A stretch of DNA of 64,000 bases from Paralithodes platypus (taxonomy: Eukaryota > Arthropoda > Malacostraca > Decapoda > Lithodidae). The stretch is from NCBI GenBank assembly GCA_032716605.1, contig CM064523.1, positions 38,514,226 to 38,578,225 of the forward strand, written 5' to 3'. Positions 45,808 to 57,890 of the stretch are shown piece after piece. How positions within the stretch are numbered: position 1 is the stretch's first letter; each line of letters begins with the position of its first letter. The position numbers and the translations under genes are program-made. A model generated the notes under the pieces. That model was not told the DNA's origin, did no database searches, and saw only the letters and a program-made list of their open reading frames with translations.

Positions 45808-47170
45808 CATATACGTGATAGGCAATCGGCTAGCACGTTCTGGACCCCCTTAATATGTTTGACATCCAGGGAGTATTCCTGCAGCAACAAACTCCACCTG
45901 GTCAGTCGTTGGTTTTTATTTTGGAACTTATGCAAACATTTTAAGGGGTGATGGTCAGTATACACAGTGATGGCACCAGAACCAGATTGCACATAGACAG
46001 CAAAGTATTGAAGGGATAAAATTAATGCCAACAGCTCCTTCTCAATGACAGAATAGTTACGTTGAGCAGAATTTTTATTTTTACTGAAATAGCACACAGG
46101 ATGCAATACTTCACAGTCGTCTTCCTGGAGCAACACTGCACCAACCCCGGTATTGCTCGCATCCACTGCTAGGGAAAAAGATCTGTTAAAATCAGGAGCT
46201 CGGAGTACAGGATAACTAGATAAAATATATTTGGTAGCATTAAAGGCCTCCACACATTCGGATGACCACTCAAACTTCACATCCTTACGGAGAAGATCTG
46301 TCAGGGGAGCTGTTAACTTTGAAAAGTTTAAAATGAAACTCCTATAATAACCAATCATGTCTAGGTACCTTTGGATATGTTTCTTAGTTCTAGGAGTTGG
46401 AAATTCTAGAATAGACTCTACCTTTGCTTGAGGAGGTGCAACCTGCCCCTGACCTACCGTATATCCTAGATACTGGACCGTACTCTTTACAAAGGTGCAT
46501 TTTTAAAGATTAACCACCAGATTGGCATCAGCAAGATTTAAGAACAGCAATCTAAGTTGGTAAAGATGCTCCTCCCATGACTGTGAAAAGATAAGAATAT
46601 CATCGATGTAGACAACGCATCCAGGTACCCCTTCAGTCACCAAATTCATGAGGCGCTGGAATGTAGCTGGAGTGTTTTTCAAGCCGTAGGGCATTACGTT
46701 ACAGCAGAAGGCTTGATTGTTGACTACATAGCATGATATTTCCCTCGCTCTAAGGGTGAGAGAGCTACTTGCCAATATCCCTTCATTAAGTCAATCTTGC
46801 TGATATAGGTGGCTGTACCAATCTGGTCAATGCAGTTGTCGATCCGTGGCAGTGGGTAGGTATCGTTCTTTGTGACAGCATTGACTTGCCTATAGTCCAT
46901 ACATAACCTATGGCTCCCGTCTGGCTTTGGCACAAGTATGACCGGACTACTCCACTGGCTTAAGGCCCTTGTGATCAGCTCGTTAGTTAACATGAAGTCA
47001 AGCTCGACCTGCAGTATACTCCTGCGTTGTGGCGAGACACGGTAGTGGGATAGTTTAATGGGAGTTGCATCCCCTACGTCGATGTCGTACACGGCCAAAG
47101 AAGTGAGCCCTGGAGTATCACGGAACACACTGGGAGACTGAAATAAAACAGAGATTAGTTGGTTCGCTTG
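45808..47170 (-). pseudogene. Gypsy reverse transcriptase and RNase H
   Basis: Minus-strand order. N-terminal PSDQANQLISVLFQSPSVFR, DIDVGDATPIKLSHYRVSPQ, ILVPKPDGSHRLCMDYRQVN, TYPLPRIDN, KIDLMKGYWQ (first catalytic Asp), a frameshift near 46755, GLKNTPATFQRLMN, VVYIDDILIFS (catalytic DD), an in-frame stop at 46503-46505, connection domain (YLGYTVGQGQ, MIGYYRSFILNFSKLTAPLT), then RNase H (SLAVDASNTGVGAVLLQ, IEKELLALILSLQ, TVYTDHHPLKCL, NVLADCLSRIC). The family is Ty3/Gypsy. Besides the frameshift and stop, all key residues seen are intact. Its N-terminus follows the integrase C-terminus with no intervening LTR or break. Confidence 0.9.
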
Positions 47171-47171
47171 A

Positions 47172-48670
47172 TCAGAGGGAAGATGACAATAGTTTAGATG
47201 GTAATTCCCCCCAAGCTACTGAATTATACTGAAAGTTGGATAGGCTACATGACAAGTCAAAGTCTGCATGGATACCTTCAGGCTCTGGAACAGTCTGTTG
47301 CGGGTCAGTAAGAGAACTGAAGACTTTGTCCGCACCAGGCTGTCCACAGGTCCTGACATCCACTGCCACAGTGGGAGAATCTGGAGGAGAGGAATCAGGG
47401 GACCTATGGTAGGGTTTCAACATATTTATATGGAATACTTGCGTGGGCTTTCTCCTGTCTGGGGTAGTCACTAGATAATCGGTAATGCTCACCCTCTGAA
47501 TGATCTTATATGGGCCCCTGAACTTGGCAGATAAAGGTTGGCCAAAAAGGGGGAGCAGGACCAAAACCTCATCAGGCTTTTCTGCTCCCTCTCACAGGCT
47601 TTTCTGTCATACCAGTTCTTCATGGAGCTTTTAGCCACTGTCAAGTTTTGAGCGGCAAACTCGCATGAGGATCTCAGCCGGGTTTTGAAATCTGAAACAT
47701 ACTTGAGGAGGTTTTGGTTCCCCTCCTGGCCAACTAGGCTATCCTGCAATAGTTGCAAAGGACCTCTTACCTGGTGACCGAAAACTAGCTCATTAGGGGA
47801 AAAACCCAGGGATTTAGTTGGAACCTCACGAGTAGCAAATAAAAGAAAAGGTACCCCCTTATCCCACTCAACTCCTGTCTCTGTACAATATTTACGAAAC
47901 ATTCCTTTTAATGTCTGATGATATCGTTCGAGAACCCCTTGACTCTCTGGGTGGTAGGTGCTAGACTTAACATGTTCGATACCCAACTCCTTCAGGGACT
48001 GCTGAAAAATGTTAGAGGTAAAATTAGTTCCTTGATCACTTTGCACCTCATGGGGGAAACCCATTCTGGTGAAGAATTTGAGCAGTTCCTTGAGGACAGT
48101 TGGAGCAGAGGTAGTCCTTAAGGGTATAGCCTCTGGGTAGCTAGTTGCCATGTCCATAATAGTTAATAAATAAATGTTACCTTGGGAAGTCTTAGGCAAT
48201 GGGCCTACAATGTCCACTACCACCCGAGTAAAAGGATTCTCGAAGACGGGCAAGGGCACCAGAGGATGTACAGGCACTTTCTGATTGGGTTTTCCTGTCA
48301 TCTGGCAAGTGTGACACACACTACAAAACTCCACTACATCTGCACACATTCCTGGCCAGTGAAAGTGGGCTCTGATTCTGTCTAGAGTTTTTCTCACACC
48401 TAGGTGTCTTGCCAATGGTATACAATGTGCCATTTCCAAGATATCTCTATGACAAGGTTTGGGGACTACTACTTGATGGACGTCCCAGGCCCCATCATCG
48501 ATTGGTCTGTGTGGCGGTCTCCATCTACGCCACAATACTCCTCCTTTGAGGTAGAAACATTCACCACCCTCCTTCTCACATTCCTCACCCGCCGGCTTTA
48601 GCATCTCCAACAACTCCGCATCGCCACTGAGAAAACTCGATCCTAATTTGAGTATTTCATATCCCAATTC
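47172..48670 (-). pseudogene. Gypsy integrase
   Basis: Two overlapping minus-strand frames (48667-47489 and 47564-47172). The zinc-binding domain has H-x6-H (HCIPLARH) and C-x2-C (CSVCHTC). The catalytic core has VVVDIVGPLP (first D), VQSDQGTNF (second D) and YHPESQGVLERYHQ (E). The C-terminal GPY/F module reads FRGPYKIIQRVSITDYLV, followed by HINMLKPYH. One frameshift near 47560 separates core and GPY/F module. It lies upstream of RT in element sense, which defines the Copia-like domain order. The 5' edge is cut near 48670 by foreign sequence. Confidence 0.9.
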
Positions 48671-49107
48671 CCTTTATTCATTGCATGAACAGTAGTTAAG
48701 TGCTTGTTTAACCTCCACATAGTTCTGTAGTTGCCGTGCATGTTATTTTATTGCTTTTCTGACTGATAAACATTGTTGTTTACATTAATTTTGTTATCCT
48801 AGCTTGTAGCAGACGACGCACGCGCACCTCTAATCGACCTAGCTTTTGTATTTTCTTATTAACTCTAGTAGGTATCGTATTCAGTATCCTACTGTATCTA
48901 TATATATCTGTAATTTTAGTTGTTGCTTGCATGATCTTGTAGTAACCTTTGACTGATAACTTTGTTTATCTAAATATAATCCTGCTTGACTAGCCTACAG
49001 TGACACCAGCGCCATCTGTTGATACAGTATATTAACCCCTTGTGTGCAGTTACACTTTATTTTTATATAATCTCTATTTGGTGAATTGTATATTTAGTCA
49101 CATATTC

Positions 49108-49146
<39 letters not shown>

Positions 49147-49818
49147 TTGCTTTTTTAGGTAGGTTATCACCCCTGGTAGCCTACTTCTGCATATTTCATA
49201 CTTTTTTGTTTTTGGTTATTTTTGTTTTCGGTTAGTCTAGGCTATCATCCCTGGTGGCCTATTTCTGCGTACGGTACTTCAATTTTTAAATTTTCAGTTA
49301 GGCTATCACCGCTGGTGGCCTATTTCTGCGTACCGGTATTTCATAATTTTTGTTTTCGGTTATTTTTGTTTTCGGTTAGTCTAGGCTATCATCCCTGGTG
49401 GCCTATTTCTGCGTACTTCAATTTTTAAATTTTCAGTTAGGCTATCACCGCTGGTGGCCTATTTCTACGTACCGGTATTTCATAATTTTTGTTTTCGGTT
49501 ATTTTTGTTTTCGGTTAGTCTAGGCTATCACCGCTGGTGGCCTATTTCTGCGTACTTCAATTTTTAAATTTTCAGTTAGGCTATCACCGCTGGTGGCCTA
49601 TTTCTGCTTACCCGTATTTCATAATTTTTGTTTTCGGTTAGGATAGGCTATAACCCCTGGTGGCCTATTTCTGTTTAAATAAACATAAAATTGTTTTCGG
49701 TTCGGCTATCACTGCGTATTCAAATTTAATTTAGTTTTGTTTTAATTTTCGGTTAGGCTATCACCGCTGATAACCTATTTGTGTGTATTTCAACATTTTT
49801 GTTTTCGGTTAGGCCTAT
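48671..49818. repeat. Foreign insert with minisatellite between integrase and MITE-4
   Basis: It begins where Gypsy homology stops. 48671-49140 is unclassified AT-rich sequence ending in (TA)n (49110-49141). From about 49155 to 49800 a minisatellite repeats a 32-bp core (GGCTATCACCGCTGGTGGCC then TATTTCTGCGTA) about ten times, with variable T-rich spacers (TTTTGTTTTCGGTTA). It may be 5' untranslated sequence of CR1-E or an independent array. Confidence 0.65.
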
Positions 49819-50306
49819 TTAACACCTTACGAGCGGCCTATGCGGTTTATTTATATGTACCGCCCAGCGGGGTGTTTTTAGCCAAAATAGGGCTGTTTAC
49901 GTGATCATTTTCATGCCTAAATAAGACCCAGAACGTAAAACAAGTACCTATCCCTGAAAGGGCATAAACAGAGCTTTCGAATGACACCATAACGATCCTT
50001 TTATGATGGCTAGTTTTCTTGCAATAACCGTGCAACGCGAGTGCAAAAAGCATGTAATTCGGTACTTTCCCCATATAATTCAGTATGTAGCGAGTGAGAG
50101 AGGGAGGAGGGAGCTGAGATTCGTGACAGTAGGTTCGCCGCGGTGGTCTGGAGCAGTCATACGCTCGCTAGTCTCCTGCCACCACTTGTCTCTCTCTCTC
50201 AGCAACATTACGTGCTGAAATTGCCACTCGACCTATGTCGAGCGCCGCCACATAGTCCAGCTTTATTAAATAAGACTTATGTGGTGAGCCGCTAATTAAG
50301 GGTTAA
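49819..50306. mobile_element. TTAA MITE copy 4, abutting CR1-E
   Basis: Full-length copy with TTAA on both sides, of the same subfamily as copy 3. It inserted at the boundary between the minisatellite and the CR1-E 5' leader, so the pre-insertion sequence read ...GCCTATTTAAGTAAGTGAAG. Confidence 0.92.
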
Positions 50307-51533
50307 GTAAGTGAAGCGACCTGAAGGGAGTGAAGTGTTTTTAAAGTGAGTTTAGTGTTTTTAAAGTGAGTTAAGTGTTTTTAAGTGAGTGAAGTGATCT
50401 GAAGAAAGTGATCGTCACCATGCCTCGTGCCTGTACGAACTGCGCCGGTAGGTTTGGTGCTTCCATGTTTGCTCCTGTCGATCCACAAGTCTGCCGACTC
50501 TGCCAGCAACGAGAGGATTTGACAGCAAAATTGGATGAAGCCCACAACAAGATCAACGCCCTCACCAGGAAGCTGGAATCACTCCAAGAGTTTGTAACAC
50601 TCAACGCTGGAGTATCACTAACTCCAATTGTTTCAACTCCAGCATCCACCACCGCCCCAACGTCATCTGCCAACAATCCAACACCTGCAGTAGACACTGC
50701 AGCAGATGCTTCTGACGAACCTGAGCCGACATCAAACCAGGACAGCCGCCCTGTTCACCTTAGTCTCTACCCCACTCCTCGTGCAAGAAGCCTGCTAGCA
50801 CGAACAGTACGAACCCCTCGCCCCCGTTCTAACCACTCCTCTCCCCGACCTGTACGTAGAGTCCCGCCACCACAGGTTTCCGGATTTACACCAGTGAGGA
50901 ACGGTGCACGGCCAACGCAGAAAAGGTCTCATCTACCAGTCACAATGTCAAACAGATTTGAGATATTGGTAGAGATGGAAGACGAACCAGAGGAGACCAG
51001 GCTCGTTGGGGATTCCATCCTACGAGGACAGGTCGAAGAGTTCTGCGACAGAGTCCCAAATCAACGAAAAAATTTTGCATCCCAGGAGCTGGACTGGACG
51101 ACATTGTGGAAGCCTTCGAAGATACCACAAAGGATGCAAATGAAAATACCCTTTTTGTCATCCATGCTGGTTCAAATGACGTCATGCGCACCAGATCCGA
51201 AGAGTTGATGGAGAAATATCGCAAGATGATCCAGCACTACAAAAACAAGTCAAGGAATATCATCATCTCAGGCATTCTCCCCAAGATCGACGCACCTGAC
51301 AAATTCTACGACAAGGCCTTCAGCACAAATAGCCGACTAAATATTTGTGTCTGAGGGAAGAAGTTGAATTCATCAACCTCTGGGACAACTTCTACAACCA
51401 GCCTACTCTGTTCCGCAAGGATGGCACTCATCTAAACCCTGTGGGTTCAGCACGCATGGGTCGTCTCCTACACGAAGCAGTCCGCAGCCATGGATCAAAA
51501 AACGCCATCCGAGAAGAAGCAGCAGTGACATAA
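50307..51533 (+). pseudogene. CR1-E ORF1: zinc finger, coiled coil and SGNH/GDSL-like esterase
   Basis: After a leader with repeated AGTGTTTTTAAAGTGAG units, ATG at 50420 (MPRACTNCAGRFGASMF) gives a C-x2-C ... C-x2-C finger, a heptad-like segment (LTAKLDEAHNKINALTRKLE), a proline/serine/threonine-rich linker, then the esterase: ETRLVGDSILRGQVEEFCDR (GDS nucleophile block). After a frameshift near 51080-51105 come NTLFVIHAGSNDVMRTRSEE (GSND block), IIISGILPKI and KDGTHLNPVGSARMGRLLHE (catalytic D-x-x-H). This domain order is known for CR1-group ORF1 proteins, which bind nucleic acid and are thought to contact membranes or lipids. Frameshifts (near 51090 and 51345) disable this copy. Confidence 0.85.
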
Positions 51534-51616
51534 ATCATCCAACGCCAAGAAAAAAACAGAGGCAACCGAGGACCACCAGCGATAAGGACCGAAGACAGCG
51601 AGGACCGAGGACAGCC

Positions 51617-53202
51617 ATGAACATAAATGTAGATCCGACAAAAACCAAAAATATTATTAAAGAGCGTTCCGTGAGTTCTAAAATAACAAATTTAAAGGTT
51701 TTCTATGCAAACGCTCGTAGCATACGCAATAAATTTTCAGATTTAGAGGAGCTAGTGTTTACAGAAAATTATGATGTGATTGGCATAACAGAATCTTGGC
51801 TCAATACAGAAGATAGAGACTTTAGCAGAGTATTCACTTCCCGGTTATGTAATGTTTGAGAAAAGCCCAATAAATCGAAATGGAGGTGGCGTTTTACTTT
51901 ATATCAAAGAAAGTCTTAACCCTACCCTCTTGTCAAAACCTCAAATTGTGAACGTCGACGCATCTTTTGTGCTAATAAAGAATAATAAAGGTACAAAAAT
52001 AATACTTGCATTAATATACAGACCTCCAGCTCAATCAGTGCAAACTGACCGAGAAATTTACGAACAAATTGCAGATGTAAGTAACTCACAAGATACCGTA
52101 ATTTTTGGCAACTTTAATTTACCTGTGACCAAGTGGGGCGATACTCTTACTTCACACTCCGGACATGACTTGTATACGAACTTGCAAGAGAGTTCGCTTT
52201 ATCAATTTGTTCGAACGCCAACCCGTGGTAATAACGTTCTTGACATTGTACTTGCAACAAAAGAAGAATTAATAGAGAATTTGAATGTTGGTGATGAATT
52301 CAGTAACAGCGACCATCGTACGATAACTTTCACTTTAAAGTTTACTAGTAACGAACCAAATAGTAGCATCGAAAAAGTCCCTAATTTCAAGAAAGCAAAC
52401 TTCCATAAACTTAGAGCTATGTTTAAAGAAACTGACTGGAGCTTTTTAATTCACAATAACGACATAAATACATCTTGGAAGTTATTCGAAGCCACTTACC
52501 TAAAAGCAGTGCAAGACTGCATACCATCGAAAATACGGCGTCCAGGCCATAATAATAAGCCCAAATGGTGGAATAAAGATATTTCAAACTGCCTGCTTGC
52601 TAAAAATTTTGCTAATGATAGATTAAAATCCTCACAAAATGACGAAGAACGGCTGAAATTTGTAGAGCTACGACGCAAAGCCAAAAAGTTAATTAAGCAA
52701 AGTAAAAAGACCTTAGAGTTACATATTGCGAATCAAAGTAAAACAAACTCGAAAGAATTCTATAGTTATATCAGAAAAAAAAAAGTAGTTACTTCAACTG
52801 TTGGACCGTTAGTCGATGAAAATGGAGAATACACCAAAGACGAAGTACAAATGAGTAATGCCCTCAATACCTTCTTTGCATCAGTTTTTACAACAGAAGA
52901 CCTCAGTGATATCCCTACACCATCGCCGATTCAGATTGATAATTCAGATGTTCTAAGCAATATCACCGTTACAGAGAGAGAAGTATTGAATTGTTTAGAT
53001 AAACTCAAGGTAAATAAAACGCCTGGACCTGATACAATCTCACCTAGAGTTCTAAAGGAAGCTAAGGATGAGCTCTCCAAACCACTGACATTACTATTCA
53101 ATAAATCCTTGCAGTCTGGAACTATGCCCGATCAGTAGAAGCTAGCCAACGTAACACCGATATTCAAAAAAGGCAGCAAATCCCTACCCAGTAACTATCG
53201 TC
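51617..53202 (+). pseudogene. CR1-E ORF2: endonuclease and N-terminal RT, 3' part missing
   Basis: It opens with MNINVDPTKTKN and VFYANARSIRNKFSDLEELV. A frameshift near 51845 precedes a 428-codon frame (51852-53138): FEKSPINRNGGGVLLYIKES, DTVIFGNFNLPVTKWGDTLT, GNNVLDIVLATKEELIENLN, SNSDHRTITF (endonuclease), then KFVELRRKAKKLIKQSKKTL, KTPGPDTISPRVLKEAKDEL and SGTMPDQ (RT N-terminus). A TGG-to-TAG stop follows at 53136-53138. Homology ends at 53202 inside the NYR block, fused directly to Gypsy protease sequence. LINEs are normally truncated at the 5' end, so loss of the 3' two thirds of the RT needs a deletion or rearrangement. Confidence 0.88.
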
Positions 53203-54508
53203 AAGATGACCTGCTACATCATTCCCCAAAAGGAGTGTTACCCCGGGCACAGGGATATCTTGGGACCTACACAAAGCTATGGTGGCCTCACCCTGTAGTA
53301 ACTCACATTCAATTTCGCCTTTTACCAAGTATGCATAAAATTGGCCTCCAGCACCTCTCATTACAACTGGTTCGCCAGGTGGGCACTCGGTGTAAGGATT
53401 CACCATGAGGGTGCTAGTAGAACCTGTGTCTCTCAGAATTTTTACCTCATGCATACAACCATTTAATCTCACGTTGCCAGATGAAATAAAGGGACGGTAA
53501 CTGTCCTGCACTGATGGTGAAATTATTATTGGCTTAACCCTAGTGGGTTGCACCACGCATGCTACTACACCCCTGTCTGGATGATTTACGTTAGCTGCTA
53601 GGTACTCCTTCTGTCGGGAGTCCTGCATTAAAGGAACTTTTGGTGCTAGGTACTCCTTCTGTCGGGAGTCCTGCATTTCAGGCACATATGGAGTTTGAGA
53701 TACGGCGGCAACTGTCTGCCCCGATCTCTGAGTTCTCTCCTGGGCCCAGCACTGATAAGCAAGGTGGCCTCTCTTGCCACAAAAAGTATAATACTTTAGG
53801 GGATACGGGAACGTTCCCTCTTTGAGCATTACTATTACTTTGGGGCCCACCTCTGTTACCATTGCCCTGAGTCGCATTTTTAGTTGGGGGAACAATTCTA
53901 TTTTGGCTAGCTGGGGAAGACGTTCTAGGCTTGTGACTGGGTCTGTCAGATTTGTGAACGGGATACTTAAAATTAGAACTAGAATTATCGTAGGGCTTCT
54001 TTCCACGAAATTTGTTGTTGAGCACGTATGTGTCAGCCATGTCAGCGGCGTCGGCAAGACAATCTACCTTTTTCCCCTTTAAATGATAGGATACAGACGA
54101 ATCAATTTTCCATAGGAAATTTTCTAACAGGACCAACTCCTTCAGATCGTTGTAGCTTGTGACTTTCTTACTCTTGACCCAATGATTGAAAGTTTTAGTC
54201 ATGGTCCTGGCAAATACCTTATGGGTTTCTTCTACTTTCTTCTGGTTTTTACGGAAAGATTGCCTGTAAGCTTCAGGCTGCAATTGATAGGTTTTTAGGA
54301 TAGCTTCTTTGAGATTGTCATAATCCTGCCTAACCTCTGCTACTTCTGACAAATACGTGGCTCGAGCCTGCCCTGTCAAAACGGTTTGTAACATAAAAGG
54401 CCATTGATCTCTTGTCCACCTCATACCTCCAGCAACTTCCTCAAACAAAACAAAGAAATCCTGCACATTATCCTCAGTGAAAGGTGGAATGACACTAGTC
54501 ATAGTCAA
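53203..54508 (-). pseudogene. Gypsy gag (SCAN-like) and aspartic protease
   Basis: Minus strand. Gag begins MTMTSVIPPFTEDNVQDFF; the capsid C-terminal segment reads LKEAILKTYQLQPEAYRQSF, then ENFLWKIDSSVSYHL and ADMADTYVLN, a SCAN-domain-like pattern. Basic/serine-rich sequence follows, then a frameshift near 53815 and a knuckle YTFCGKRGHLAYQC in which the first Cys of CCHC is Tyr. An 11-residue tandem duplication (MQDSRQKEYLA twice) follows. The protease shows ILRDTGSTSTLM (catalytic DTG), GQFYAYLVKGEI and VTLLLGNDVAGH. It is cut at 53203 by the CR1-E junction. It would form the capsid and process the polyprotein if intact. Confidence 0.85.
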
Positions 54509-54580
54509 TCCCAGAGGGGGAGCAATTAAGGGAGCATTTGTATTGACATTTAGTTGAGCTGTACGATATTGATATTCATA

Positions 54581-55012
54581 TTATTGTTCGGTCGTTGCTC
54601 TGGCTTGTTCGGGATTTAGTCTGGCATGTTCGGTCTTTGCTTCGGCATTTATTCTGGCTTTTATGCTGGCTTCTTCGGTATTTGCTTTTATTCTGGCTAG
54701 TTCTATATTTAGTCTGGCTTGTTCTAGTTCGTATAATTGATCAACGGTAAAACCAGGTGGCAATTGTTCATCAAGTTGGCTAGGTTTACTAGAGATCCCA
54801 CCAACTGCTCCGTCTCCCTCCTCACCTTCTACAGGGAACAGGTGGGTTTTTATGGTCTGAGCCGCCTCTACTTTAGACATGTTTGAGACAGTTAATTGTA
54901 GATGTGAGGCAAGCACTTTCAGTTCGGATTTTGACAGACAGTCAATATCAGGGGCTGTGGGGTCTGATTCTATGAAAACTCGAGCATCTTCGTCATTAAT
55001 TAGATGAGGCAT
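54581..55012 (-). pseudogene. Gypsy gag N-terminal region
   Basis: Starts MPHLINDEDARVFIESDPTA about 90 bp inside the PBS. A short acidic domain (SKSELKVLASHLQLTVSNMS) is followed by a helical E/A/R/T/K-rich repeat (ARLNIELARIKANTEEASIK, ...ARLNPEQARATTEQ). The frame ends at 54581, and gag resumes in the next frame from about 54508. It may be the N-terminal part of one gag protein, separated by a frameshift. Confidence 0.72.
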
Positions 55013-55074
55013 TATTAATATTTGATTTTTAAGTAGTGAAACGGTAATGAAACTGAGTGAAACTGTATGAAACG

Positions 55075-55093
55075 AATCCTGGCGAGGTCGCCA
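55075..55093 (-). promoter_or_regulatory. Primer-binding site
   Basis: In element sense, six bases (GAAGAG) after the LTR end CGTAACA comes TGGCGACCTCGCCAGGA. It starts with TGG, complementary to a tRNA CCA end. Position and form fit a Gypsy tRNA primer site; I do not assign the tRNA species. Confidence 0.72.
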
Positions 55094-57329
55094 CTCTTCT
55101 GTTACGTATCTTGATCCTCAAGTGGTTAACTTGATGAATCTAGATAGCACAGAGATATATATTAAGGTATCAGTCAGCTGAAGGCAAAACAAAAGTAAAA
55201 TCTAATAAAATTATTTCCTGTTGTTGCTTCCTTTCCTTTTGGATCTTAGGACTTGGTATCCTTTATTGACTGATACTCTTTACTTATACAAAAATACTGA
55301 AACTAATTAAAGTCATGTAGTATTTATAAAGAATTATTATTTAACCGAAGCTTAGTAGGCTATGGTTATGAACCGAATAAGTTATATCTAAAGAAGGACT
55401 ATTAATTCTATAAAAAGTCTTGAAAGATAAATATTAAGGTAAGAATATGTCTGTCTCTTACCCTTTTTGAAATGAATAGCTAGTTTTCTTAGATGTCCTT
55501 TTATTTATATTTAATGTAATTATTCTTGGTTCTTGTCTTACGTTAATAGTATTATATTATTATTATCATCAGGATTAATATCAGTCACATAAAAAGTTAG
55601 ATATATATTTATTAATTAGTTAAATGTATTTCTTAACCACGTAACATTGAGGTTTGATTATGAGTAAATTAAGTTACAGGATCGCTTCATAGATTCGATT
55701 CAGGTCTCACTCAAATAATATGAAAAGCAAAATAATATTTTGAAGCTAAAAGGATTGTCTTCAGCTTAGAAAATCACTAGAAGTAACATTAAAACAGCCA
55801 TGTTAATCTAAGGCGATATAACTAATATGAGACAATAGTATCACCGTACTAAGCACCGTTAAGCAATGTAAGCTTAAAGGAGTTAATTACAAAAAATGAA
55901 ATAACTCGTAAGTATTAATATAAAACGATAGTATTACTTTCATCATAACCCAATTACTTAAAAGAGTTGCTTTAGTCCACAAGTCCGTAAACTAAAATAG
56001 TTAAGTACATAATAGTAGCGTTAACGTTAATTCCCAATCAAATAGTTAAGTACATAAATAGTAGCGTTAATGTTAATTCCCAATCAAATAGTTAAGTACA
56101 TAATTAGTAGCGTTAACGTTAATTCCCAATCAAATAGTTAAGTACATAATAGTAGCGTTAACGTTAATTCCCAATCACATATCTCACCAACCAACATAAC
56201 GTAAGTGTTTACACCGAACACACTTAACACACACTTATATAATCTGACTAACAGTCACAATCCCATTATAATACTTCACCCCGTCTTCCTCCAGCTGCAA
56301 GTTCACCTTCCCAACTCCAAATGAGACTGATTTGAATGCCCACTACTCGGGTCTTATATACTAAACAATGATGGTGTAGGAACGAATCAGGAGGCGGCGG
56401 GTAGTGCGCGCCCCAATCACAGCTCCTCGAGTTGCGTAGCAGGTGCGTGATCCAATGGAGTCTCCTGGCGTCACAGTGGCGTCACCAGGGGTAAAAATTT
56501 TTGGGGGGCTGTAGCCCTGTCATAGATAGGTGGGTGGGTGGCGAGCGAAGCAAGCCTGAGCAGCTGGGGGGTCCGGCGGGGGTGCTGTAAGCCCCCCCCC
56601 CCCCGGAAAAATGTGAAATTTGAGCAGTTTCTGGGGCCTTTTTGAGGCCTAAAATTGTGTATAAGTAAGAAACATATGACACATAAATATTGATGAGCCT
56701 GATACCAGACATCAGTTGGTAAGTTACAAGGCCAATGGTAATTGTAGGGTATAAAGCCTATGTGCAGAGAATAGTTTGTTCTTCATATACTATCATACTA
56801 TAGTCCATTCATTATAGGTAGGCCAGAAATAGTGACCCCTAACCTTTGTAATTCGCTAAATGGCTAGAGCAAATGGGTTGTAAATGTCCATACTTATTGC
56901 CTGGCTGACCCTTCCCAAAGGTAGAAATATTAGCTTGATTACTCCAGTCTTTCCTTAGGTATAGAGGTAAGTGGTCTAGATGTTTCGCCTACTTATAATG
57001 AATATACTATAGTTTGTAACGATTTCTTAGCATATTAAATTGGATAATTTGAATAACTTTTATTATTGTACCATTATATAGATTTAATTGGCAAGATTTT
57101 GTTTCCATTACTGTGATAGAAAAACAAAACAGTTCACTTAAAACAAAAAAGTATAATTTATTAACTCCAAATCATAAAGCAATTACTTTAGATAAGCCTA
57201 TTGATAAAATACAAGATTACAAACAATTGTTATTCTATAAAACTGATATCCTTTCAAAGTTTCATATAGTGACATGGCCTAATGGTATGTGGATATGTGT
57301 CTTATTTCACAATTTCACTTTTCAATCAA

Positions 57330-57890
57330 TGTAAACGTTTTATGATTAGTTCATTATAACTGTTGATGGTTTTATGATTATGATTAGTTCATTATAACTG
57401 TTGATGGTTTTATGATTATGATTAGTTCATTATAACTTGATGGTTTTATGATTATGATTAGTTCATTATAACTGTTGATGGTTTTATGATTATGATTAGT
57501 TCATTATAACTGTTGATGGTTTTATGATTATGATTAGTTCATTATAACTTGATGGTTTTATGATTATGATTAGTTAATTATAACTGTTGATGGTTTTATG
57601 ATTATGATTAGTTCATTATAACTTGATGGTTTTATGATTATGATTAGTTCATTATAACTGTTGATGGTTTTATGATTATGATTAGTTCATTATAACTGTT
57701 GATGGTTTTATGATTATGATTAGTTCATTATAACTGTTGATGGTTTTATGATTAGTTCATTATAACTGTTGATGGTTTTATGATTATGATTAGTTCATTA
57801 TAACTGTTGATGGTTTTATGATTATGATTAGTTCATTATAACTGTTGATGGTTTTATGATTATGATTAGTTCATTATAACTGTTGATGGT
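57330..57890. repeat. 38-bp minisatellite inside the hAT element
   Basis: About 14-15 tandem units of TGATGGTTTTATGATTATGA + TTAGTTCATTATAACTGT. Some 36-bp variants lack part of ACTGT, and two shorter ones lack the ATTATG block. Units are nearly identical, so the array is young or homogenised. Confidence 0.92.

Noticed and set aside
46508..48670. Explaining the integrase-RT order as two different elements nested or rearranged
   Set aside because: Integrase C-terminus and RT N-terminus are contiguous with no foreign sequence between them, and protease/gag upstream and PPT/LTR downstream fit one element. Phylogeny would settle it.
49155..49800. Repeat-spacer pattern resembling CRISPR
   Set aside because: The spacers are themselves repeated T-rich sequence, the units vary in length, and the context is eukaryotic retroelements.
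57113..57334. 73-codon frame in the hAT element
   Set aside because: AT-rich, no transposase motif, opposite strand to the hAT remnants; probably chance.
57330..57890. Regularly spaced repeats resembling a CRISPR array
   Set aside because: The repeats are contiguous 36-38-bp units with no unique spacers, in a eukaryotic transposon. It is a minisatellite.
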